Shown here piece after piece: positions 54,128 to 63,670 of a stretch of DNA of 64,000 nt (within the stretch, counting starts at the first letter, position 1; every line of letters begins with the position of its first letter). The translations under genes and the position numbers were made by a program. Under the pieces are notes generated by a model. It saw only the letters and a list, made by a program, of their open reading frames with translations. It did no database searches and had not been told where the DNA came from. The DNA lies in contig JADKBB010000004.1 in assembly GCA_016715195.1 (NCBI GenBank), positions 62,001 to 126,000 on the forward strand. Reading direction: 5' to 3'. The DNA is from Candidatus Villigracilis proximus. Its GTDB lineage: Bacteria > Chloroflexota > Anaerolineae > Anaerolineales > Villigracilaceae.

Positions 54128-56914
54128 TTACGGCAGATTAAACGCTCTGACCAGGAAGACTGCCATCTGGGCGCGGGTGACTGAGTCGTTGGGACAGTAG
54201 TTGCTATTGCCGCATCCGGCGGTGATGCCGTCTGCCACCAGTTGCTTGATGAAGGCCGCGGCAAAGGCATCGGTGGCGACATCGTTGAAGCCGGTGCTGA
54301 CTCCCACGGCGGGCGGAGTATAGCCCGAGCCGTTCTTGGCTTTCAAAAGGAAGATCGCCATCTGTGCGCGGGTGACTGTGTTATCAGGGCAGTAATTTCC
54401 GCCGCCACATCCGCTGGTGATGCCTTCGGCAGCGAGTTGCTTGATCCAGGCTGCGGCCCAATAATCTGTGGCGACATCGCCGAAGCCAGTGCTGACTCCC
54501 ACGGCGGGCGGGGTGTAGCTTGAACCGTGGATACCCTTCAATAGAAAGATCGCCATCTGCGCCCGGGTAACGGTGGCGTCGGGGCAGTAATTCAACGGAA
54601 CGGTTGAACAACCGCCGGTGATGCCTGCGCTGTACAGGCGCTCAATGTAGCTGCTGGCCCAATAGGTTAATGGGACATCGCTGAATGTGGCTGTAGGAGG
54701 AAGAACACTAAAAATAGTAACAATGTTATCGGCGGGACGCGCAACGATCAATTGATCGTTGACATAATCATACTCGGAGTACATTAAATAGCCGAAGTTG
54801 GCAGCCGTGCCAAGCACGCTATTATTGCTATTAATGACACCAGTGACCGGGGCTGCGCTTGATACAAGAGTGATGGCTCCGCTATCGGTTTGCGCACTAT
54901 CCCAATATGGGCTGGTAACCACATAACTACCATTCGTTAATGTATTAATGCCGTAATAACCAACCTGATCATCTACCGTGGAGCCGACCAGACTGTTAGC
55001 GGCTGAGACCACTTCGCCAGAGATACCCGTTGTACCATTGCCCCAGGTGACGGCGCCTCTGTTTCCATTCCAGGTAGGGCTGTTGACCACGTAATTACCG
55101 TCCGTTAATGCCTCAATGCCGTAATAACCGACCTGATCGCCTGCGGAGGAGCCAACCAGACTGTTGATGGTTGTGACCACGCCAACAATACCGGTTGTGC
55201 CATTGCCCCAGGTGACGGCGCCTTTGGTACCATCCCAAGTGGAGCTGACTACCACATAATTGCCGTTCGTTAATGCCGCAGCGCCGTCATTGCCAACGTT
55301 GTCAGTTACGCTGGAGCCAACCAGACTGTTGGCAGCTGAAATCGTGCCAACAATTCCGGTTGTGCCATTACCCAAGGTGGCGGCGCCTTTTCCACCATCC
55401 CAATTGTAGCTGACCACCACATAGTTACCGTTCGTCAATGCCTCAATGCCGCCACGGCCAACAAAGTCAGTTGCAGTGGAGCCGACCAGACTGTTGGCGG
55501 CTGAAATCGTGCCAACAATGCCGGTTGTGCCATCACCCAAGGTGGCGGCGCCTTTTCCACCATCCCAATTGGGGCTGCCAACCACATAGTTGCCATTCGT
55601 TAATGCCTCAATGCCGTCATTGCCAACAAAGTCAGTTGTGCTGGAGCCAACCAAGCTGTTGGCGGCTGAAACCGCGCCAACGATGCCGGTCGTGCCTCTG
55701 CCCCAGGTGACGGCGCCTCTATTTCCATTCCAAGAGGAGCTAGCCACCAAATAATTGCCGTTCGTTAATTCCGCAACGCCGTCATAACCAACCTGATCAC
55801 TTACATTGGAGCCAACCAAGCTGTTGGCGGCTGAAACCGCGCCAACGATGCCGGTCGTGCCATTGCCCCAGGTGACGGCGCCTTTGGTACCATCCCAAGT
55901 GGAGCTGGACACCACATAATTGCCGTTCGTTAATTCCGCAGCACCGTCATAGCCAACCTGATCACTTACATTGGAGCCAACCAAGCTGTTGGCGGCTGAA
56001 ACCGCGCCAACGATGCCAGTCGTGCCATTGCCCCAGGTGGCGGCGCCTCTATTTCCATTCCAATAGGGGCTGATCACCACATAACTGCCGTTCGTTAATT
56101 CCGCAGCACCGTCATAGCCAACCTGATCACCTGCAGAGGAACCAACCAGGCTGTTGGCGGCTGAAACCGCGCCAACAATGCCGGTCGTGCCATTGCCCCA
56201 AGTGGCGGCGCCTTTGGTACCATCCCAATCGCGGCTAATCACCACATAATTGCCGTTCTCCAATACTCTGACGGAGTTCCCAACATAGTCAGTTGCATTG
56301 GAGCCGACCAGACTGTTGAGAGTTGAGACTGCGCCAACAATGCCGGTTGTGCCATTGCCCCAGGTGGCGGCGCCTTTTTCGCCATCCCAATTGGGGCTTA
56401 CTACTACATAATTACCGTTCGTTAATGTATAAATGCCAAAATCGCCCACTTTGTCGCCTGCTGTAGAGCCGACCAGACTATTGGCGGCTGAGACTACACC
56501 AGAGACGCCGGTCGTGCCGCTGCCCCAGGTAACGGCGCCTCTATTTCCATTCCAAGTGGAGCTAACCACCACAAAATTGCCGTTCTCCAATACTATGACA
56601 TAGTCACCAACTTTGTCATTTGCGGTGGAACCGGTCAAGGTGCTGATCAATGCGTGAGTGGCACCATTGTAGAGATATACCGCGCCGACATCAGCAATGG
56701 GGCCTGGTGCGTCATATTCTTCATCTGCAACAACGAAGTTTCCATTTGGCAGGATATACACATCGCCAAATTTACCACTCCCCGCCGGGCCGATAATATC
56801 AAACTTGGTAGAAGCAGCCTGCGCGGGCGTGGCTGTCCATGCGCTGCCCAGCAAGGAAGCCAGCAGTGCCAGAAGGGAAAAAATATTATTAAAAATTTTA
56901 GCGCGGGATTTCAT
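54128..56914 (-). CDS. DUF5650-like repeat protein with SLH-like C-terminus
   Basis: 928 aa, intact. AGGAG about 10 bases before the ATG; signal peptide MKSRAKIFNNIFSLLALLASLLG ending near AQAAS. The body is a tandem array of about 49-residue repeats (NSLVGSxAxDQVGYDG, LTNGNYVVxSPxWDG, GAVTWGNGTTGI): eleven well-conserved copies plus diverged ones at each end. The pattern matches what I remember as DUF5650 repeats in large exoproteins; the number of the Pfam entry should be checked. DNA identity between the middle repeats is high, so copy number may vary. Three SLH-like repeats end FNLP. Function unknown. Confidence 0.82.
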   Translation of the reverse strand: MKSRAKIFNNIFSLLALLASLLGSAWTATPAQAASTKFDIIGPAGSGKFGDVYILPNGNFVVADEEYDAPGPIADVGAVYLYNGATHALISTLTGSTANDKVGDYVIVLENGNFVVVSSTWNGNRGAVTWGSGTTGVSGVVSAANSLVGSTAGDKVGDFGIYTLTNGNYVVVSPNWDGEKGAATWGNGTTGIVGAVSTLNSLVGSNATDYVGNSVRVLENGNYVVISRDWDGTKGAATWGNGTTGIVGAVSAANSLVGSSAGDQVGYDGAAELTNGSYVVISPYWNGNRGAATWGNGTTGIVGAVSAANSLVGSNVSDQVGYDGAAELTNGNYVVSSSTWDGTKGAVTWGNGTTGIVGAVSAANSLVGSNVSDQVGYDGVAELTNGNYLVASSSWNGNRGAVTWGRGTTGIVGAVSAANSLVGSSTTDFVGNDGIEALTNGNYVVGSPNWDGGKGAATLGDGTTGIVGTISAANSLVGSTATDFVGRGGIEALTNGNYVVVSYNWDGGKGAATLGNGTTGIVGTISAANSLVGSSVTDNVGNDGAAALTNGNYVVVSSTWDGTKGAVTWGNGTTGIVGVVTTINSLVGSSAGDQVGYYGIEALTDGNYVVNSPTWNGNRGAVTWGNGTTGISGEVVSAANSLVGSTVDDQVGYYGINTLTNGSYVVTSPYWDSAQTDSGAITLVSSAAPVTGVINSNNSVLGTAANFGYLMYSEYDYVNDQLIVARPADNIVTIFSVLPPTATFSDVPLTYWASSYIERLYSAGITGGCSTVPLNYCPDATVTRAQMAIFLLKGIHGSSYTPPAVGVSTGFGDVATDYWAAAWIKQLAAEGITSGCGGGNYCPDNTVTRAQMAIFLLKAKNGSGYTPPAVGVSTGFNDVATDAFAAAFIKQLVADGITAGCGNSNYCPNDSVTRAQMAVFLVRAFNLP

Positions 56915-57111
56915 AATGCATTGCTCCTGGGGTCGATCGATTTGGGATATCCCCTATATTATATGAGAATTGTCTTGATAATTTCATGGCATTTTCCTTA
57001 AACAAGAGTATTTGCAAAGTTGAATGCTTCCCAAAAAAGCAACTTCCAATAGACGAATATAGTTTTGATAAAAAGAAGTCAGTGCTGCTTGATCTTTTAT
57101 TACTGACGTCA

Positions 57112-57158
57112 TAATATCAAAGGAGCCGTAAGAAAACCTCGTGGCGCTTTTGATATTA
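57112..57158 (-). terminator. terminator of the lost SLH gene
   Basis: TAATATCAAAGGAGCC (57112-57127) pairs with GGCGCTTTTGATATTA (57143-57158) with two mismatches; same type as other SLH-gene terminators. Confidence 0.65.
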
Positions 57159-57166
57159 AATATTTT

Positions 57167-57205
57167 TTACGGTAACCCGAAAGTCTTCACTAAAAATATC
57201 GCCAT
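57167..57205 (-). pseudogene. 3' relic of a deleted SLH gene
   Basis: Read leftward, 57205-57167 encodes MAIFLVKTFGLP and a TAA stop, the invariant C-terminal end of the SLH-like block (elsewhere MAIFLVKTFNLP). It is followed by a terminator of the family type. Immediately upstream (57206) the sequence switches to the FG-GAP cassette flank, so the rest of the gene was lost at the cassette junction. Confidence 0.8.
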
Positions 57206-57379
57206 CACCAACTAATATAATGAATACTCCCTATTAATTCCACTGACTTCAGCAAGGGCTTGATAAGAAATTAGTTATCCAGGCAGGGTCACTAAAGTTA
57301 GTTTCTTTCAGAGGCCTCCATGCAATAAAAATGATGGACATAATGATTTCAAAGCAGGCACGTCATATAAAACCATGCA

Positions 57380-57423
57380 AAAACAAAAAGCCAAATAACT
57401 GGAATTATCTGGCTTTTTGTTTT
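57380..57423 (-). terminator. intrinsic terminator of FG-GAP copy B
   Basis: Perfect 14-bp arms (57380-57393 / 57410-57423) on AAAACAAAAAGCCA. Confidence 0.85.
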
Positions 57424-57438
57424 ACAGATTTAAATGAG

Positions 57439-59585
57439 TTACGGCAGATTAAATGCCCTGACGAGGAAGACCGCCATCTGCGCGCGGGTGACTGAGTCGT
57501 TGGGACAGTAGTTGCTGTTGCCACAACCGGCGGTGATGCCGTCGGCCACCAGTTGTTTGATGAAAGCCGCGGCAAAGGCATCGGTGGCGACATCGTTGAA
57601 GCCGGTGCTGACTCCCACGGCAGGCGGAGTATAGCCCGAGCCATTCTTGGCTTTCAAAAGGAAGATCGCCATCTGCGCGCGGGTGACGACACTGTCAGGA
57701 CAGTAGTTGCCATTGCCGCATCCGCTGGTGACACCTTCAGCAGCCAGTTGTTTGATCCAGGCTGCGGCCCAGTAATCAGTGGCGACATCGCCGAAGCCGG
57801 TGCTGACTCCCACAGAGGCGGGGTGTAGCTTGAACCGTGGATACCCTTCAATAGAAAGACCGCCATCTGCGCACGGGTGACGGTGCTATCCGGGCAGTAG
57901 ATATCCACACCGCAGCCGCCGGTCACACCTGCTTTAGCGAGACGCTCAACGAAGTTGTTGGCCCAATAACTAAACGGTACGTCATCAAAAACAGGGGCAA
58001 TCGTAAAGACATACGCCGCGCCAGAACTACCTGCAGAATTATCGGCCTGATTCCCGTTCAGGCCGGTGGCATTGCTGTCTTCACCATAAGCGCCGACCGC
58101 CACCGTATTGCCAGAAAGCGTAATAGCAGAGCCAAAGTAGTCATTTGATTCAGCGTTGGAGGCTTTCAAATAGGAATGTTGATACCAGTTCGTGCCTGTG
58201 CGGGTGAAGATATAAGCAGCGCCAGAGTAGGGTGCTGAGTTATCAGCCTGATTGCCATTCACGCCGATGGCATTGCTGTCTTCATACGGCGTACCCACTG
58301 CGAGGATATCACCCGAGAGGGACACTTCTGTACCAAAGTAATCATACTCTTCGGTGTTGGAGGCTTTGATATACGCCTGCTGACTCCAGGCGCTGCCCGT
58401 GCGGGTGAAGACATACACCGCGCCGGATTCGACGGCTGAAGTATCCGCCTGATTCCCGTTTACACCGGTGGCGTTACTGTCTTCATACGAAGCCGCGACC
58501 GCCAGAGTATCGCCCGAGAGCGACATACTGGGATAACCAAAGTAATCTTCTGTTTTGGTATTGGAAGCCTTGATATATGCCTGCTGACTCCAGATGCTGC
58601 CCGTGCGCGTAAATACATACACCGCGCCAGAGTAAGGTGCAGAATTATCGGCTTGATTGCCATTCACACCGGTAGCGCTGCTGGATTCATACGAAGCTGC
58701 AACCGCGAGTGTATCGCCTGAGAGCGCCATGGCAAAATAACCAAAGTAATCCCCTGCTTCGGTATTGGAGGCTTTGACATACGCCTGCTGACTCCAGGTA
58801 CTGCCCGTACGCGTGAAGACATACACCGCGCCAGATTCAGATGCTGAATTATCAGCCTGATTTCCGTTTATACCGGTGGCATTGCTGTCTTCATAATAAG
58901 CCGCAACTGAGATGGTGTCGCCGGAAATATTCACGAGCCTGCCAAAGTAGTCACCTGCTTCGGTATTGGATGCTTTGAGATATGCCTGCTGGCTCCAGGT
59001 AGTGCCGCTGCGCGTGAAAACATACACCGCACCAGACGCGCTGGCTGAATTATCAAGCTGATTTCCATTTACACCTGTGGCATTGCTATCTTCACTAGGT
59101 GCGCCAACCACAATGGTGTCACCTGAAATATCCACAGACAAACCAAAGTTGTCAGTTCCATTCGGGTTGGATGCTTTGAGATATGCCTGTTGACTCCACA
59201 CCCCTCCGCTGCGGATAAAAACATAGGCCGCGCCAGAACTACCGGCTGAATTATCCGCCTGATTCCCATTCACGCCCACAGCGTTGCTGCTTTCACCGAA
59301 GGCTCCAATGACGAGCGTATCCCCTGAAAGCGCCATAGCTTCATAACCAAAGGAATCAACCGCCCCGGTGTTGGAGGCTTTCAAATAAGCTTGCTGGGTA
59401 TCGGGGGGAATGGATGCTTCCAGTGATGGAGCCAGTGTGTAGATCTGCGCCCAATCTTCCGCGCTCAGGTTAATTGTTTCAGAAGTGGCGGCCACTGCTT
59501 TTTGAGCAGGCAGGGCGCCGGTTAACAGGAACATCACGATCAAAAAAACAGAACCGATCTTGGCAATTGATTTTCCACTAAACAT
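57439..59585 (-). CDS. FG-GAP-like seven-repeat propeller + SLH protein (one frameshift)
   Basis: Third near-identical copy of the FG-GAP trio. AAAGGAG before the ATG, signal peptide MFSGKSIAKIGSVFLIVMFL. Seven repeats, then SLH-like repeats. At 57811-57820 the sequence CCCACAGAGGCGGGG is one base shorter than the CCCACGGCGGGCGGGG of other genes, so the frame shifts after SSYTPP and the rest of the SLH block is read from 57813 in another frame. Adding one base gives 716 codons (715 aa), the same length as the intact copy at 29314-31461. Ends FNLP. Confidence 0.78.
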
Positions 59586-59724
59586 AGAATCTCCTTTTGG
59601 GGTCGGGTTGATCTGGATAAAGTTTACCCAGTATTGTTTTTATTTTAGCACTCTTGTTCCAAAACAATTATTAACAAAATTCATCCTTAAGTACTGTCTG
59701 TTGTTCCCTGCTAAAGAGTTAAGC

Positions 59725-59758
59725 ATCAGAGCCATGAGAATCATCTCACAGCTCTGAT
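59725..59758 (-). terminator. intrinsic terminator of double-propeller gene
   Basis: ATCAGAGCcaTGAGA and TCTCAcaGCTCTGAT around ATCA; just past the stop at 59787. Confidence 0.8.
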
Positions 59759-59786
59759 CTTTTATAAATTAATTATCAGTCTCGCC

Positions 59787-62700
59787 CTACGGCAGATTAA
59801 ACGCTCTGACCAGGAAGACCGCCATTTGCGCACGGGTAACTGAGTCGTTGGGACAGTAGTTGCTGTTGCCACAACCGGCAGTGATGCCATCGGCCACCAG
59901 TTGCTTGATGAAGGCCGCGCCAAAAGCATCAGTGGCGACATCGTTGAAGCCGGTACTGACTCCCACCGCGGGCGGAGTATAGCCCGAGCCGTTCCTGGCT
60001 TTCAAAAGGAAGATCGCCATCTGCGCGCGGGTGACAACACTGTCAGGACAGTAGTTGCCATTGCCGCATCCACTGGTGACACCTTCGGCGGCCAGTTGTT
60101 TGATCCAGGCTGCGGCCCAGTAATCGGTAGCCACGTCGCCGAAGCCGGTGCTGACTCCCACGGCGGGCGGGGTGTAGCTTGAACCGTGCATACCCTTCAA
60201 TAGAAAGACCGCCATTTGCGCACGGGTGACGGTGGCATCGGGGCAGTAGATGCCCGTGCCGCAGCCGCCGGTCACGCCGGCTTTGTATAAGCGCTCAATA
60301 TAGCTATTTGCCCAATAATCAAATGGCACATCATCAAAGACCGGCGACTTGCTGACGGTATAGCTCTCACCCACGGTGAAGCCTCCCGCCAATGGATTAC
60401 CGGCAGCATCTATGATGCTGTCATCGTCGAGCACATCCAAACGGAGGGTGCCGCTGCCGACACCGGTGTTCACTGCAACAGTGTAACTACTGCCCGAGCC
60501 GCTGATTCCGCTAACGGCGGCGGAGGATACGCCGCTTGTTGTCAACGAGAAGTCGGCTGTGTTAACTCCGGTCACTGATTCAGAAAATGTGACGGTGTAA
60601 TTGACACTGCTTGCACTGGTGGGGTTTGTAGATGCACGCACAGAGGATGTGACGGTGGGCGCAGTTTTTTCGATCGTATAAACTTCGCCGCTGGTATGCC
60701 CAGCTGATAATGAATTGGTTCCCGCGTCTACAATGGTGTCGTCATCCAACACATCGAGGCGGATGGTGCCATTGCCGGTGCCGGTGTTAACACTGACCGT
60801 GTATGTAGTTTGAAATACATCGTCATTGAAAACTACAATAGATGCACCAGTAACTCCACTGGTAATTAAATCAAAGTCGGTAGTATCTACACCGTTGACC
60901 GCCTCAGAAAAGGTGACAAGGAAGTCTACGCTGGATGCGCCCGTGGGATTGGCAGATGCGCGTGTTACAGAAGAGACTGTGGGTGGAAGATCCAACCCAA
61001 ACACGGCTAATTTATCGGCAGCTTTTAACTTGGTGCCGTTGTTATTTACATCTAGAAAATCTCCGCCCACCCACAAGTCATTTTGAATGACAGCCAGAGC
61101 AGATACAGATGATTTCAATGCGCCATTGCCGGCGCCATTACTGCCAAGGGCCGACCAGCTTGAGCCATTCCATTTGGCAACATAATCAGCAGCCGGAAGA
61201 CTCGCCGCATCCGTAAAATTACCGCCGGCATACACATTCGCACCATCTATAAATATGGAAGAAACTGTTGTGTTGAAGGGGTTATTGCCCATGGCCGACC
61301 AGATTTGCGTGCCGCTGTTCCAGACTGCAATGACATTGGCTCCGACAACACCATTGGCGCTCGAGAAATTGCCGCCCGCGTACAAATTGCCGTCCGCGTA
61401 TGCAAGCGCATAAACGGGGCGGTAAAAGCCGAAGTAGTGCCGGGAATTGCAGACCAGGCAGAACCATTCCACTGGGCAAGATATGGGGCGTTTACTTTTA
61501 CGGCGTTGGATGTATCTTTAACCGAGGTGAAGTTACCGCCAACATATACAGTGGTATCACTAAAGCGCAATGGCATTCACGGTGTTCCGCCAACCAATGC
61601 GCCACGAACCATTGCCAGCCAGCGCAGACCAGGCGCTGCCGTTCCACATGGCAACATAATCTGCTTCGGCGATTGCGTTTACATCTGTAAAATCTCCGCC
61701 GGCATATACATTGTGACTTGAATCTATAGCCAGAGCATTTACGCCATTGTTGGGGATGCCCGTTCCAAGCGCAGACCAGGTGTTGGTCAATGTATCCCAT
61801 TTGGCGATGCGGTTTGTGCCGGGAACTGTTACACCCTCATTCGCAACCGAAGTAAAAATACCGCCTGCGTACAGGTTGGTACCATCCACGGCGAGGGCAT
61901 ACACACGATTGTTGATTGAGCCGTTGGTTTGGTTTAGATTACCAACCGGGTTCCAGGCAGAGCCATCCCAGCGGATCAGGAAATCCATACGGAAGTCGCG
62001 GTTTGCGTCTGCAAAATATCCCGCCACATATACATCTGTACCGATCGCCGCGATCGCAGTGATCGGGTTCCTTTGGAAAACGCCATTGTCAATACCATAT
62101 GCAGACCAAGCTTGAGTGGTGGTATTCACACTGGAAAAATAATCTGCATTGGGCTGTATGGCGCCATTGTCGTTGAAGCCGGTTTGATAACCGCCAAGAT
62201 ATAACTCACCTGCAGATAAGGCAATACTAAACAGACCGTACGTAAATGGCATTGTCAAAGGGCTTGCGCCGGAACCATCGTCATCTACAAAATTCCAGGT
62301 TCCCGAACCGGTAGTGTATTTTGCCAAATGTTTACCAGCCGCCAGGCTTGGGTCTGACATATTGAAAGCACCGACCACATACAAAATACCCGAATTCAGC
62401 ACCATGGAACGGACACCCGGGCTGGACATACCACTGACGTTAAGCGCACCATTTGCAGAATACGAACCGAGAGCCGACCAGGCGGAACCATTCCATTTGG
62501 CAACGTGATCTGCGGCGGCAATTGAGTCAACATTTGTAAAAGAACCGCCTACATATATTTCAGTGGGCGAATTGACAAGAATGCTGAGAACATACCCGTT
62601 GGAAATACCGTTCGCCAACGCTGACCAGGCTGAACCATTCCATTTGGCAATTCGGTCTGCTTCAGCGATGCCATCTGCGTTTGTAAAACTACCGCCCACA

Positions 62701-63539
62701 TAAAGATCACCATTCGATGCATCAACCGTAAGAGCATAAACGAAGCTGGCTATAGAACCAACGCCTACGCCATTATCGCCCAGGCTCGACCATGTGGTGG
62801 TCATGGTGTTGTAACTGGCAACATAGTCTGCTTCGGCGATTCCATTTAAGTCGGTAAACGCGCCGCCGACATAAATAAGATCATCATAGAAGGCAATTTC
62901 ATTAACTGAGTTGAATCCCGTTAACGTAGTCAAACTTCCCACCGCCGACCAAGCGTTTCCATCCCATTGGGCAAGGTTATTAGCGATATTCGCGCCAGAC
63001 GTATTCAGTACGTTTAAAAAAGTTCCCCCGATATAGAGAATGCCATTTGAGAAAGCCAGGGTATCCACCTGATTGCCAGCGAGAGCGCCATTACCAGAGC
63101 CATTACTGGAAAGCGCATTCCATTGTATGCCATCCCAGCGCGCAATATGATCAGCCTCGGGAATACTATCCAGATCGCGGAAAGCGCCGCCCACATACAC
63201 ATCTGAGCCATTTACAACTACGCTGTAAACAGCCCCCTCGAATGCGCCGGCAGAACCAACTGCACTCCAGTCATCCTGCGCGGAGACCGGCGAAAAAACC
63301 GGCCCGTGTGCCGGGTCTAATTGCACATCCCAGCCTTCGATGTCGAAAGAACCGCTGAAATTTTTATCCAGATTTAAGGTGCCATCCGGGTTGAGATAGG
63401 ATTCAGGCGAAAGACCTTTGCTGGTGACAGTCTGTGCGGGTGTTGCGGCAAAGACTGGCTGCGCCGGCGTTACCGCCAAAACACCTGCGATAAGACTTAA
63501 CAACACAACTAATCGTAAAAAAGTATTCATTGTTTTCAT
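59787..63539 (-). CDS. 14-repeat LYVGG (kelch-like) double propeller + two Ig-like + SLH (two indels)
   Basis: The start at 63539 (or ATG 63530) gives signal peptide MNTFLRLVVLLSLIAGVLA...QPVFA. The N-terminal SPESYLNPDGTLNLDKNFSGS and the blades match the gene at 21559-25008. One extra base in the A-run at 61562-61564 turns NAIALSDTT into a stop, and one missing base in the G-run at 61416-61419 separates PVYALAYADGN. The two cancel, giving 1250 aa with exactly 14 blades (VYVGGAF ... LWVGGDF), two Ig-like domains and three SLH-like repeats ending FNLP. Unrepaired it reads as 63539-61560 and 61472-59787. It is divergent from STAND regulator 3 across 131 bp, the same arrangement as 25008/25138. 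Confidence 0.8.
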
Positions 63540-63622
63540 TTTTAATTTTTTTCCTTTTTAATAAATAAACCTAATGGATTAAATCTCCAACCGAATGAAC
63601 AGTTTACATCCTTTCTTATTGA

Positions 63623-63644
63623 GTTTGTTGACAGTTTGTTGACA
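63623..63644. promoter_or_regulatory. tandem GTTTGTTGACA direct repeat (candidate operator)
   Basis: GTTTGTTGACA is repeated head-to-tail (63623-63633, 63634-63644; 11-bp period) between the double-propeller gene and STAND regulator 3. It shares TTTGTTG with the tandem repeat at regulator 2. Confidence 0.5.
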
Positions 63645-63657
63645 AAATAAAATCGTG

Positions 63658-63663
63658 TAGAAT
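63658..63663 (+). promoter_or_regulatory. -10 box of STAND regulator 3 (leaderless start)
   Basis: TAGAAT ends 7 bases before the ATG at 63671, with no ribosome binding site. The nearest TTGACA (63639-63644) is 13 bp upstream, too close for a normal -35. Confidence 0.45.
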
Positions 63664-63670
63664 CAACTGC

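Larger units (their letters stand above)
56915..57438. other. intergenic region with gene relic and cassette junction
   Basis: 524 bp. Bases 56915-57111 hold the leader of the DUF5650-like gene and AT-rich sequence with nothing recognised. Then come a terminator (57112-57158), the last 13 codons of a lost SLH gene (57167-57205), and from 57206 the cassette flank shared with 34274-34513. Confidence 0.75.
57206..59698. repeat. FG-GAP cassette, copy B (2,493 bp)
   Basis: Counterpart of 34274-36768, including terminator, gene and upstream flank. The left edge coincides with the SLH-gene relic; the right edge is at TTAAGTACTGTC, after which the sequence is unrelated to copy A. Confidence 0.75.

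Noticed and set aside
54128..56914. DNA repeats in the DUF5650-like gene as a CRISPR or tandem-repeat locus
   Set aside because: The periodicity (~147 bp) is in frame and encodes a regular protein repeat; there are no short direct repeats with unique spacers.
3673..63539. The island as an integron or prophage
   Set aside because: No integrase, attachment-site array, capsid, tail or lysis gene is seen; cassette copies carry promoters and lack attC-like ends.
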